DNA of 64,000 bases from DASQEH01 sp038237745 (GTDB lineage: Bacteria; Actinomycetota; Actinomycetes; Propionibacteriales; Nocardioidaceae), in contig JBBRYJ010000010.1 of the NCBI GenBank assembly GCA_038237745.1, forward strand, positions 1 through 64,000, written 5' to 3'. Of the stretch, positions 9,145-17,154 are shown piece after piece (position 1 is the stretch's first letter; every line of letters begins with the position of its first letter). The notes beneath the pieces are model-generated. The model saw nothing but the letters and a program-made list of their open reading frames with translations, did no database searches and had not been told where the DNA came from. The translations under genes were made by a program, and so were the position numbers.

Positions 9145-9797
9145 CGGGCCTCTTCGAACCGGACCCGGTCACCGGGCGTCAGGAGGGCCGGCGCGGCACG
9201 ATCGGCGTCGAAGAGCACCGCGTCGGTGGTACCGATGAGCTGCCAGCCACCGGGCATCGCCCGCGGGTAGACGCCGCAGAACTCGTCGGCCAGACCCACC
9301 GAGCCCGCGGGGACCGAGGTGCGGGGTGCGTCTCGACGGGGAACATCCGGAGTGCGCGGCTCACTCGTGCAGTAGGCGAAGCCCGGCGCGAACCCGCAGA
9401 AGGCGACCCGGTAGCGGGCAGCGGTGTGGCGCCGCACCAGCTCCTGTGGCGAGCACCCCCACTGGCCCGCGACCAGGTCGAGGTCCGGGCCGTCGTAGCG
9501 CACGGTGATGACCCTCAGCTCAGTCGGCTCCGAGGCGTCGAAGCCGGCTTCTCGCGAAGCGTGGTCGATCTCGGAGGCGCGAGCCGACAGCGCTCTCTGC
9601 CAGCCGCGTACGTCAGCCACGTGGTCGAGCAGTACGGTGCGCGCCGCCGGCACCAGGTCACCCGGCGGCGCCAGGTCGAGGGTGCCGGCCGCGACCAGCC
9701 GTCTGACAAGCCGGTACGTCACCTGAGCCGCCCGAGCGTCCGCCACCTCGACCAGGAGCGCGTCCCGACCGACACGACGAAACCTCAGGGACGTCAC
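9141..9797 (-). CDS. pxpB: 5-oxoprolinase subunit PxpB (KipI/AHS1 family)
   Basis: A 218-residue AHS1-domain protein, partner of PxpC. Recognisable marks are the first strand RFRRVGRDALLVEV, the ITVRYDGPDLDLVAGQWG block, the FCGFAPGFAYC motif and the closing GSVGLADEFCGVYPRAMPGGW. The GTG at 9797 lies four bases after the pxpA stop and fits the family's length; an upstream in-frame ATG would overlap pxpA by 130 bases. Homologues in Bacillus (KipI) inhibit the sporulation kinase KinA, but in a three-gene pxp set the metabolic role is more likely. Confidence 0.93.
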   Translation of the reverse strand: MTSLRFRRVGRDALLVEVADARAAQVTYRLVRRLVAAGTLDLAPPGDLVPAARTVLLDHVADVRGWQRALSARASEIDHASREAGFDASEPTELRVITVRYDGPDLDLVAGQWGCSPQELVRRHTAARYRVAFCGFAPGFAYCTSEPRTPDVPRRDAPRTSVPAGSVGLADEFCGVYPRAMPGGWQLIGTTDAVLFDADRAAPALLTPGDRVRFEEAR

Positions 9798-9801
9798 CGG
9801 C

Positions 9802-10542
9802 TCACACCACCGCTGCCACGAGAGCTCCGTCGGCCTCCAGCGTGTCGCGCACCGCCCGGGCGAGGTCCGGTGCACCAGGGCTGTCCCCGTGGACGCAGAT
9901 GCTGTCTGCAGAGACGTCGATCTCGACGCCATCCACGGTCGTGACGGTGCCCCTCTCGACCAGGTGTCGGATTCGTTCGGTCACCACCACCGGGTCGGAG
10001 ATCAGCGCGCCGTCGACCTGGCGGGCCACGAGACGACCGACGGCGTCGTACGAACGGTCCGCGAAGAACTCCCGCCAGCCGCGCAGCCCTGCTTGCCGGG
10101 TTTGCTCGAGCAGGACCGAGTCCGGCAGCCCCAGGACAGGCAGCGCGAATGCTCCGCATACCTCGACCACCGCGCGCGCATGGGCGGGGTCGGTGGCGGC
10201 GCGGTTGTACAGGGCACCGTGCGGCTTCAGGTAGCCGACCGACCCGCCCTCGTCGGCTGCTGCGAGCAGCAGCGCTTCAACCTGCTCGCTGAGGTCGGCC
10301 ACCAGCTCCCGGTGGCAGACCTCGACATCCCGGCGACCGAAGCCCTCCCTGTCGCGGTACGACACCTGCGCCCCGATCGCGACACCACGCGCGACGGCGA
10401 TCCTGCACATCCTCCGCATCGTCGTGGCGTCGCCCGCGTGGAAGCCGCACGCCACGTTCGCCGACGAGACGACGGTGAGGAGCTCGTCGTCATACCCGAA
10501 CCCCTCCCCCACGTCGGCGTTCAGGTCGTACCGGATCCGCAT
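9802..10542 (-). CDS. pxpA: 5-oxoprolinase subunit PxpA (LamB/YcsF family)
   Basis: A 246-residue LamB/YcsF protein, the hydrolytic subunit of the ATP-dependent 5-oxoprolinase. Diagnostic segments are the N-terminal DLNADVGEGFG, SSANVACGFHAGD with a metal-binding His, GAQVSYRDREGFGRR and VGYLKPHGALYNRA. The ATG at 10542 is placed right before the conserved first strand; a longer frame upstream encodes unrelated sequence. It is the first gene of pxpABC. The 61 bases upstream separate it from the catabolic island, so shared transcription with that island is possible but not shown. Confidence 0.94.
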   Translation of the reverse strand: MRIRYDLNADVGEGFGYDDELLTVVSSANVACGFHAGDATTMRRMCRIAVARGVAIGAQVSYRDREGFGRRDVEVCHRELVADLSEQVEALLLAAADEGGSVGYLKPHGALYNRAATDPAHARAVVEVCGAFALPVLGLPDSVLLEQTRQAGLRGWREFFADRSYDAVGRLVARQVDGALISDPVVVTERIRHLVERGTVTTVDGVEIDVSADSICVHGDSPGAPDLARAVRDTLEADGALVAAVV

Positions 10543-10603
10543 TGGTTCATTGTGTCGCCTCGGCGAGGTCCTGTGGACCGCCCGGCCCGCTGGTGGCCAG
10601 CCC

Positions 10604-11212
10604 TCAGGGCGGACGCTTCGACCACGGAGCGAGTACACCCAGCAGGTGGTCGCCCGGCCGCCAGAGCGCGTTGAGGGCCGCCCGGGAGATCTGCTCGGGG
10701 CTGTGCCACGCGGACCCCGTCGCGGTGACCTGCCAGCCCAGCACCAGCCTGCGACGCTTAGCGCCGACGGGAGCGAGGTCGCTCAGGGACCAGTCCTGCC
10801 CGTCACGTGGCGCGCCGGTCGCGCTCGTGAGGACCTCGACGACCGGGATGTCCCACGAGCTGGTCAACTCGAGCATCACGTCGGGTGACGAGGCTGGTGC
10901 GTACACGATGGCGGCTCCGAGCCGGAGCCGGCGTGCGTCGAGCAAGGTGCGAAGGGCTCTCGGGAACGACCTGTCGGCGGCGTCGTGGGCCAGCGGCACC
11001 CACTGACCGGCGGCGGTCGGGAGATCCTGCCCCACGGTGGCGAGAAGGTCGCCGCTCCGGGCGACTCCTACGACATCGCGGCCTGACTCCAGCAGCGTCG
11101 CGACGGCTGGCATCAGGACGCCGGTCGCTCCGACGACCAACGTGGCGGGGCCCCGGGAGTCGCCACCGGGCGTCCGGCCGTCAGAACGCCTGGAGCGGGA
11201 GCTCGTGTCCAC
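10604..11212 (-). CDS. Rossmann-fold NAD(P)-binding protein, SDR-like
   Basis: A 202-residue protein with one clear nucleotide-binding strand and turn, TLVVGATGVLMPAVATLLES (GxTGxxxxA/P type) near residue 25, then a second strand ending DVVGVAR. No Ser-Tyr-x3-Lys catalytic set is evident, so it may be an atypical short-chain dehydrogenase or a divergent family member. The GTG at 11212, preceded by GGAAGG, makes it overlap the upstream dehydratase gene by 32 bases on the same strand. As last gene of the island it could be the dehydrogenase of a sugar-acid pathway, but this is context inference. Confidence 0.6.
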   Translation of the reverse strand: MDTSSRSRRSDGRTPGGDSRGPATLVVGATGVLMPAVATLLESGRDVVGVARSGDLLATVGQDLPTAAGQWVPLAHDAADRSFPRALRTLLDARRLRLGAAIVYAPASSPDVMLELTSSWDIPVVEVLTSATGAPRDGQDWSLSDLAPVGAKRRRLVLGWQVTATGSAWHSPEQISRAALNALWRPGDHLLGVLAPWSKRPP

Positions 11213-12905
11213 TTCGACCTTCCAGGAAGTCGAGGTCGGCGCCCTCGTGTGCCTGACGTACGTGTTCGACGTAGAGCCGGGTCCAGCCACGCTCGGCGCC
11301 GGCCACGGGGCGGGGGGTCCATTCGAGCAACCGCTGCGTGATCTCGTCGGCGCTCACGTCGATGTCGAGGGTCCTGGCACCGACGTCGAGGACGACGGTG
11401 TCACCGGTCCTGACCGCGGCGAGCGGTCCACCGACCGCCGCCTCCGGTGAGACATGGAGGACCACTGTGCCGTACGACGTCCCGCTCATCCGGGCGTCGG
11501 AGATACGCACCATGTCCGATGTCCCCGAGGCCAGGATCACTCTTGGCAGTGGCAGGTTACCGATCTCCGGCATACCCGGGTAGCCGCGCGGACCCGCGTT
11601 GCGGACGATCAGGACGTCATCGGCGTGGACGTCCAGGTGGGGGTCGTCGGCGGCGGCCAGGTACTCCTCCAGGGAGTCCCAGACCAGGGCCCTTCCCCTG
11701 TGGCTCATGAGCCGGGGTGCGGCGGCAGACTGCTTGATCACCGCGCCGTCGGGAGCGAGGTTGCCGTACAACACGGCGATACCGGAGCCGGGCGGCTTCA
11801 CCGGCTCGTCGAGCCCACGAATGACGTCGCGGTCGTAGCACCGGGCGCCGGAGTAGTTCTGTGCGAGCGTCCGCCCCGTCACGCTGACGACGTCGCGATG
11901 CAGCAGGTCGCCCAGCGTCTCGACGAGGGCGCCCATCCCGCCGGCGTAGGCGAAGTCCTCCATGAGGTACCGCCCGCTGGGCATCAGGTTCACCAGCATT
12001 GGGACGTCTCTGACAAGGGAGTCGAAGTCCGCCAGGTCGAGCCGGACCCCGGCCCTCCGAGCCAACGCGAGGAGGTGCACGACAGCGTTCGTCGACCCGC
12101 CGAGCGCCGCGTTGAGCCCGACGGCGTTCTCGAACGCTTCCCGGGTGAGAACCTTGCCCGGCGTGAGGTCCTCCTCGACCATCTCGACGATCCGGCGACC
12201 GGCGAGGTGCGCCAGAGTGTTGCGGCGGGAGTCGGCCGCCGGCCAGGCGGCGCTGTCGGGCAGCTGCATGCCGAGGATCTCCGCCACACAGGCGAGCGTG
12301 GATGCCGTCCCCATCGTCATACAGTGGCCCCGCGACCGTGACATGCAGGTCTCTGCCTCACGAAGGTCGGCGTTGCTCATCCGGCCCGCGCGGTGCTCCT
12401 CCGTGAAGCGCCAGACCGACGTGCCGGAGCCGATGTCGGTGCCTCTGAACTTGCCGTTGAGCATCGGACCACCGGTGAGCAGCAGGGTCGGGATGTCGAC
12501 GCTCGCAGCGCCCATCAGGTAGGCGGGGGTCGTCTTGTCGCAACCGGTAAGCAGCACGACGGCGTCGATAGGGTTGGCGCGCAGCGTCTCCTCGAGGTCC
12601 ATCGAGATGAGGTTCCGCAGCAGCATGGCGGTCGGCCGGACGAGTGGCTCGCCGGCCGAGGTCGTCGGGAACTCGAAGGGCACCCCGCCGGCCTGCCACA
12701 CGCCGCGCTTGACGTAGTCGGCGACCTCGCGCAGGTGTGCGTTGCAGGGTGTCAGCTCCGACCAGCTGTTGGCGATCCCGATGACCGGTCGGCCCTCGAA
12801 GCTGTCGTCGGGCAGACCCTCCGACCGGAGCCAGGACCGGTGGATGAACCCGGTCTTCCCCGGGTCTGCCAGCCAGCCCGCGCTGCGCAGTGGTCGCGAC
12901 CTCAT
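11181..12905 (-). CDS. IlvD/Edd-family sugar-acid dehydratase
   Basis: A 574-residue dihydroxyacid/6-phosphogluconate dehydratase family enzyme. It keeps the Fe-S ligand regions: SELTPCNAHLREVA, VVLLTGCDKTTPA with the second Cys, and SRSRGHCMTMGTAST with the third. The substrate-side segments GSTNAVVHLLALA and ARMSGTSYGTVVLHV are also intact. The sequence style (FEFPTTSAGEPLVRPTAMLLRN) is that of sugar-acid dehydratases acting on aldonates such as arabonate, xylonate or galactonate rather than of biosynthetic IlvD; the lack of ilv genes nearby agrees. Product would be a 2-keto-3-deoxy acid, which fits the neighbouring FAH-family hydrolase. Its start overlaps the GH4 stop by four bases. Confidence 0.87.
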   Translation of the reverse strand: MRSRPLRSAGWLADPGKTGFIHRSWLRSEGLPDDSFEGRPVIGIANSWSELTPCNAHLREVADYVKRGVWQAGGVPFEFPTTSAGEPLVRPTAMLLRNLISMDLEETLRANPIDAVVLLTGCDKTTPAYLMGAASVDIPTLLLTGGPMLNGKFRGTDIGSGTSVWRFTEEHRAGRMSNADLREAETCMSRSRGHCMTMGTASTLACVAEILGMQLPDSAAWPAADSRRNTLAHLAGRRIVEMVEEDLTPGKVLTREAFENAVGLNAALGGSTNAVVHLLALARRAGVRLDLADFDSLVRDVPMLVNLMPSGRYLMEDFAYAGGMGALVETLGDLLHRDVVSVTGRTLAQNYSGARCYDRDVIRGLDEPVKPPGSGIAVLYGNLAPDGAVIKQSAAAPRLMSHRGRALVWDSLEEYLAAADDPHLDVHADDVLIVRNAGPRGYPGMPEIGNLPLPRVILASGTSDMVRISDARMSGTSYGTVVLHVSPEAAVGGPLAAVRTGDTVVLDVGARTLDIDVSADEITQRLLEWTPRPVAGAERGWTRLYVEHVRQAHEGADLDFLEGRSGHELPLQAF

Positions 12906-14269
12906 GCGAACCTCGGGAGGTAGCGACCCTGGACCTCGAGCAGGTCGTCCGTGAGCGCCTCGGCCCGCGCGGTATCCGTCACGCCGCCGTCGGCGAGCAT
13001 CGCCTCGACCACCAGCCCGCGGTCACCCTCCATGGCGGCCTCGACGGCCAGGTACACCGACGTGAGCCGGCGGTTGAGGATCGCCGTCAGCGGCGCGCCT
13101 AGGTCCGGGACCGACATGGCGCGGATTCCTCGCGCGGTGGCGATGCCAGGCACCTCCGGCGCGGCATCGGCCGGGATACCGGGCATCACACCGTTGTTGA
13201 CCACGTTGCACGAAAAGGTGTCCCGGCGGTCGAAGAGGACCGACCTAACAAGGGCGATCAGCTGCTCCTGTTCGCCGCTGCTGCGGTCGAAAGCGGACTC
13301 GTCGAGGGGGACCTCGCCCGCAGCCTGTCGTCGCATGGACTCGTAGCGGTTGTCGCCCCACTCGAGGATCTCGCGCACGGAGAAGGCGTCGACCCCGAGC
13401 TGCTTGCCGAAGTATTCGCCGTTGGCCCAGCGCTCCGGGAAGAACTCCGTCACGTGGCGGTCGCCGGCGGCGGGGAAGGCGCCGTACCGGCGGAAGACCT
13501 CCCACGAGAACGGGTGGTGCCAGACCGACACGGTGCCGGGGAAGATCGAGCCGATCTCGTCGGAGTCGGGCTCCCCGACGAGCTCGCGGTCGACCCGCTC
13601 GCGCACGAGCGGCCAGGCGTCGCGGCCCCGCCACCTGAAGTCGTAGATGAAGGTCAGGTGGTTGATGCCACCGTAGAGAGTGGACGTCTCGGCCAGCGGC
13701 TTGTCGATGAACTCGGCCAGCTCACGCTGGATGTGGTGCATCCCGTGACACAGACCGACGACCTCTGCACCCGCGTACCTGTGCATCGCCATCACGTTGG
13801 CCGTCATGGGGTTGCTGTAGTTGAAGAACAGGGCGTCCGGCGCCAGGTCGGCGATGTCACGGGCCACCTCCACCATCACGGGGACCGTGCGGAGGAGCCG
13901 GGAGATCCCGCCAGGAAGTATCGAGTCGCCGACCGGCTGGTATACCCCGTGCCTCGTGGTCACGTCGTGGTCTGCCTGCCAGGCGGGACGACCTCCGATA
14001 CCGATGCACGTGACCACGAAGTCCGACCCGGGGAGGACGACGGTGCGGTCCGGGGACGCCACGACACGGACCCTGTGACCGACCTGCCGTGCGTCGACCA
14101 TGCGCTCGGCCAGACGCTGGGCGGTGGAGAGCGCCGCAGCATCGACGTCGACGAGCCGGATCTCCCAGGCACCGAGGTCGTCGGCCGAGATGAGGTCGGC
14201 GAGGAGGCCCCGGGTGAACACGGCGCTGCCGGCACCGATCAGGGTGAGGACGTGTCGGTCTTCGGCCAT
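12902..14269 (-). CDS. Glycoside hydrolase family 4, uronidase-like
   Basis: A 455-residue NAD- and metal-dependent GH4 enzyme. The N-terminal dinucleotide fold starts LIGAGSAVFT (residues 10-19). Metal ligands are Cys174 in the signature CHGM and His204 in GGINHL; VTCIGIGGRPAWQ and FFNYSNPMTANVMA are further family segments. In this family the residue after Cys-His tracks substrate: CHS is typical of alpha-galactosidases, CHE of alpha-glucosidases, and CHG of alpha-glucuronidases and galacturonidases. CHGM therefore points towards a uronoside substrate, which agrees with the sugar-acid dehydratase downstream. No signal peptide: it acts in the cytosol on imported glycosides. Confidence 0.87.
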   Translation of the reverse strand: MAEDRHVLTLIGAGSAVFTRGLLADLISADDLGAWEIRLVDVDAAALSTAQRLAERMVDARQVGHRVRVVASPDRTVVLPGSDFVVTCIGIGGRPAWQADHDVTTRHGVYQPVGDSILPGGISRLLRTVPVMVEVARDIADLAPDALFFNYSNPMTANVMAMHRYAGAEVVGLCHGMHHIQRELAEFIDKPLAETSTLYGGINHLTFIYDFRWRGRDAWPLVRERVDRELVGEPDSDEIGSIFPGTVSVWHHPFSWEVFRRYGAFPAAGDRHVTEFFPERWANGEYFGKQLGVDAFSVREILEWGDNRYESMRRQAAGEVPLDESAFDRSSGEQEQLIALVRSVLFDRRDTFSCNVVNNGVMPGIPADAAPEVPGIATARGIRAMSVPDLGAPLTAILNRRLTSVYLAVEAAMEGDRGLVVEAMLADGGVTDTARAEALTDDLLEVQGRYLPRFA

Positions 14270-14287
14270 CGGGAGCCCTTCGTCGAA

Positions 14288-15142
14288 TCAGTCGCGGAGT
14301 CGGACGGTGTTGCGGAGTTGACCGAGACTCTCGATACCGACCTCGACGACGTCGCCGTCGGCGAGGAACCGTGGCGGCGTGAGGAACGCCCCCGCCCCCG
14401 AGGGGGTGCCGGTCAGGATGACGTCGCCGGGCTCGAGAGTGGTACCCGCACTGACATGAGCGAGCACCGCGTCGATGTCGAACACCATCGAGGCGGTGTT
14501 GTCGTCCTGGACCCGCCGGCCGCTCAGGGTGGTCCAGATGTCGAGTGCCTGCGGGTCGGCTACCTCGTCCGCCGTTACCAGCCAAGGGCCCATGGGGGTG
14601 AACGTGTCGAACGACTTCCCGCGGGTCCACTGCTGGTCTGCGAACTGCACATCTCGTGCCGACACGTCGTTGGCGACCGTGTACGCCGCCACGTCACCCC
14701 GACTCGCGTGCCCCTCGGGGCCGCATCTGCGGCCGATGACCACGGCAAGCTCGGCTTCGTAGTCGACCTGCGACGTGAGCGCCGCAGGCACGACGATGTC
14801 GTCAGCCGGCCCGGAGACCGACGTCGGGTACTTGGCGAAGGTCAGGGGGCTGGAGGGCGGCGCCATCCCGGTCTCCGCGGTGTGGTCGGGGTAGTTGAGG
14901 CCGATAGCGATGATCTTGCCCGGTCGGTGGAGCGGGGCGAGAAGTCGAACCTCGGCGAGGTCGACGGTGTCGCCGGTTGTGAGGGCGCGCGCAGCCTCGA
15001 AGAGTCCACGACCGTCACGGAGCAGGTCGAGGAGCGGGTCGGCTGACAGCGTCGGGGCGAGCAGGTGGCACCGGTCGTCGGCGTCGACGACGGCCGCCAC
15101 CGGCTCGGCGCCGAGGGTGACCCGGGCCAGCCGCATACTCAT
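14288..15142 (-). CDS. Fumarylacetoacetate hydrolase family protein
   Basis: A 284-residue FAH-superfamily enzyme. The metal-binding and catalytic region is intact: GKIIAIGLNYPDHTAETG, then DYEAELAVVIG with the acidic ligands, AAYTVANDVSARDVQ, KSFDTFTPMGPWL, and LEPGDVILTGTPSGAG. Relatives cleave beta-diketo acids, for example 2,4-diketo-3-deoxy sugar acids in the non-phosphorylating fucose and rhamnose routes, or act as decarboxylases or tautomerases. Beside a sugar-acid dehydratase the diketo-acid hydrolase role is likely. Two ATGs (15142, 15136) share the GGAGGG site; I chose the first. Confidence 0.88.
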   Translation of the reverse strand: MSMRLARVTLGAEPVAAVVDADDRCHLLAPTLSADPLLDLLRDGRGLFEAARALTTGDTVDLAEVRLLAPLHRPGKIIAIGLNYPDHTAETGMAPPSSPLTFAKYPTSVSGPADDIVVPAALTSQVDYEAELAVVIGRRCGPEGHASRGDVAAYTVANDVSARDVQFADQQWTRGKSFDTFTPMGPWLVTADEVADPQALDIWTTLSGRRVQDDNTASMVFDIDAVLAHVSAGTTLEPGDVILTGTPSGAGAFLTPPRFLADGDVVEVGIESLGQLRNTVRLRD

Positions 15143-15225
15143 GTCCCTCCGCAGACTGCTCGTAATCCAACCATGACCGAGCAGGATCGTCCAGACTCAC
15201 GCAGGTCGCGCCGCTGACGTGCGTG

Positions 15226-15969
15226 TTAGTGGTGAGACGGGACCCCGGCCTCACTGGACCGTGGTGGCTGCCTCGATGGGGCCTCTAGCGTCGGAAGCCG
15301 CTGGATCATCGTGTTGCTGAACAGGTACGTGTAGCCGGCGGCCACCAGCGCCTCGTCGTGTAGCGCGCTGCGTCCGTACGCGGACCCGTGCAGCCAGGCG
15401 AAGGCCGGGGCGCTCTGACCGGTGACGGCGTCCATCTCGACCTTGGGCTGGACGACCTCCCGCCGGATGTCGTCGTCGTCGAGGATGGTGTCGAACCCTT
15501 CGTGCGAGGCCGTGTGCGGAAAGACGACGTGGCGCTCCGACAGCTGCTTGAGCTCCTCCCACGTCATGGCGATGCGTTCACCGCGGAGGTCCTCGTCGAC
15601 CAGGTATATCCAGTGGGCGCGGGCGAAGGCCTCCTGATGCGCGACGCTCGTGCTCAGGAACTGGGTGGCCACCGGGAACCAGGCCGTCAGGCCGAGCCTG
15701 TCGCACAACGGTGCCGCCACGACGGCGCTGTTGCGGTAGCCCTCGTAGAAGACGGGGAGGAAGCCCGGCTTGTCCTTGTGCCACTCACCGGTATCGAAGA
15801 GGGCGTCGAGATCGTCCAGGCTCACAGGAGCGAAAGCCTCGGCGTAGGCGGCGAGCTCACGTTCGAGGATCGGAAGGTTTGCCTGCGGTGTGCTGTGGTA
15901 GTTGACCACGCGAAGATACCGGCCCGCGCGGAAGGCTTTTGCATGCGAGGCGACTGTGGGTGCGCTCAT
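15226..15969 (-). CDS. Polysaccharide deacetylase-like protein with altered catalytic motif
   Basis: A 247-residue protein with the outline of a NodB/CE4 deacetylase: an opening VVNYHSTP, a strand-turn PVFYEGYRNSA, later MTWEELKQLSERH and FPHTASHEGFD. In active CE4 enzymes the first motif is T-F-D-D-G-Y; here it is V-F-Y-E-G-Y (residues 73-78), so the catalytic base Asp is Tyr75 and the metal Asp is Glu76. The other two metal ligands, His152 and His156 in H-T-x-x-H, are kept. It could bind metal or sugar without classical deacetylation, or use a different chemistry. No signal peptide is seen. Start overlaps the stop of the next gene by four bases (ATGA). Confidence 0.72.
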   Translation of the reverse strand: MSAPTVASHAKAFRAGRYLRVVNYHSTPQANLPILERELAAYAEAFAPVSLDDLDALFDTGEWHKDKPGFLPVFYEGYRNSAVVAAPLCDRLGLTAWFPVATQFLSTSVAHQEAFARAHWIYLVDEDLRGERIAMTWEELKQLSERHVVFPHTASHEGFDTILDDDDIRREVVQPKVEMDAVTGQSAPAFAWLHGSAYGRSALHDEALVAAGYTYLFSNTMIQRLPTLEAPSRQPPRSSEAGVPSHH

Positions 15970-16265
15970 GGCATCTGGTCGAAGTGCGCGTACGACAGCA
16001 CCTGCAGCGCGGTGATGAGCGAGCCCTCGTCGCCTGGCCGGAAGTCCGGCTCCGGCACGAGCAGCCGGGCGTACGTGTCGAGGAGGTCGGCAAGGTGTTC
16101 CCCCTCTCGCAAGGCCGGTTCGCTCGCCGCCGCGGCGGCCGCTCGGCGCTCGTCGACGAGGGCCACGACCATCGGTATCCCTTCAGTGTCGAGTCGGCGG
16201 TCGTGGCAGCTGCGCAGCAGGTCGCTTGCTGTGGAGGCCTCGACCCCGTCGCCTGTTACGAACAT
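15966..16265 (-). CDS. Small hypothetical protein in the catabolic operon
   Basis: A 99-residue protein I do not recognise. It is well supported as a gene: GGAGGAAG lies two bases before the ATG, and its stop overlaps the start of the deacetylase-like gene (ATGA). It is soluble, with an Ala/Glu-rich helical middle (AAAAAASEPALREGEHLADLLDTYARLL) and a C-terminus ending SYAHFDQMP; no membrane helix or metal motif. The coupling suggests it acts with the deacetylase-like protein, perhaps as a subunit. Confidence 0.7.
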   Translation of the reverse strand: MFVTGDGVEASTASDLLRSCHDRRLDTEGIPMVVALVDERRAAAAAASEPALREGEHLADLLDTYARLLVPEPDFRPGDEGSLITALQVLSYAHFDQMP

Positions 16266-16314
16266 TCTTCCTCCAGTGGCCGTAGGTAGCAGGTCCGTGA
16301 TCGCCGGGACCGGC

Positions 16315-17154
16315 TCAGTCTGTGGTCGGGTAGGAGATGACGCCGATGAGCCGCTCGACCACGTCCGTCATGGCCACCCGTGCGGAGCTGAGGTACTGGC
16401 GCGGGTCCGGGTTCTTCGACGTCGCGACCGCCGCCTTGACGGCCTCGGTATAGGCGATGTTGAGCTGTGTGCCGATATTGATCTTCACCAGGCCTGCGCG
16501 CACCGCGCGGCCGATCCCGGGGTCGGACACGCCGGAGGACCCGTGCAGCACCAGGGGCACCGACAGCGCGTCTCTCAAGGTGCGCACCAGATCCAGGTCG
16601 AGGTCGGCGGTGGTCGAGGTCATGGCGTGCGAGGTGCCGACTGCAACGGCCAGGGCGTCGACGCCCGTCTCCGCGACGAACTGCGCCGCCTCGCCCGGAT
16701 CGGTGCGGACGTGGGGGGCGTGTGCTCCGTCCTTGCCGCCGATCTCGCCAAGCTCCGCCTCCAGCCACCGGCCACGCGCATGCAGCACTTCGCCCGCGTA
16801 CCGGGTGGCTGCGACGTTGTCGTCGTAGGGCATCGTCGAGGCGTCGAACATGACCGAGCCGAATCCGAGGTCGGCGGCCGCCTCGACGAGCTCCATGTCC
16901 TCGACGTGGTCGAGGTGGAGGCCGACAGGCACACCCGCCCCGCGAGCGAGCTCGAGGTATGCCGAGGCCACCGGAAGCAGCGAGTCGTGGAAGCGGACGG
17001 CGTTGTGGCTGAGCGCGAGGACGACCGGGGCGTCGGCCTTCTCGGCGCCGCGCACGATGGCCTCACCGTGCTCCAGCGTGATCCCGTTGAACGCGGGCAC
17101 ACCGACCCCGTCCGCCTGTGCCTGCAGCACCAGCTGCGACGTGTCGATCAGCAA
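16315..17154 (-). CDS. Class II ketose-bisphosphate aldolase family (GatY/FbaA-like)
   Basis: A 279-residue zinc-dependent aldolase relative. The family start VPAFNGITLEHGEAIVRGAE, zinc site GLHLDHVEDMELV, second ligand region LEAELGEIGGKDGAH, and the phosphate loops VLHGSSGVSD and LVKINIGTQLN are all present. Together with a PfkB kinase and a SIS isomerase in the same island it could cleave a phosphorylated tagatose- or fructose-like sugar to triose phosphates. The start is TTG at 17154, embedded in the DeoR gene's last codons, with GAGG seven bases upstream. Confidence 0.87.
   Translation of the reverse strand: MLIDTSQLVLQAQADGVGVPAFNGITLEHGEAIVRGAEKADAPVVLALSHNAVRFHDSLLPVASAYLELARGAGVPVGLHLDHVEDMELVEAAADLGFGSVMFDASTMPYDDNVAATRYAGEVLHARGRWLEAELGEIGGKDGAHAPHVRTDPGEAAQFVAETGVDALAVAVGTSHAMTSTTADLDLDLVRTLRDALSVPLVLHGSSGVSDPGIGRAVRAGLVKINIGTQLNIAYTEAVKAAVATSKNPDPRQYLSSARVAMTDVVERLIGVISYPTTD

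Noticed and set aside
8254..10542. Sporulation inhibitor role (KipI/KipA) for pxpB and pxpC
   Set aside because: The adjacent pxpA makes the 5-oxoprolinase role the simpler explanation.
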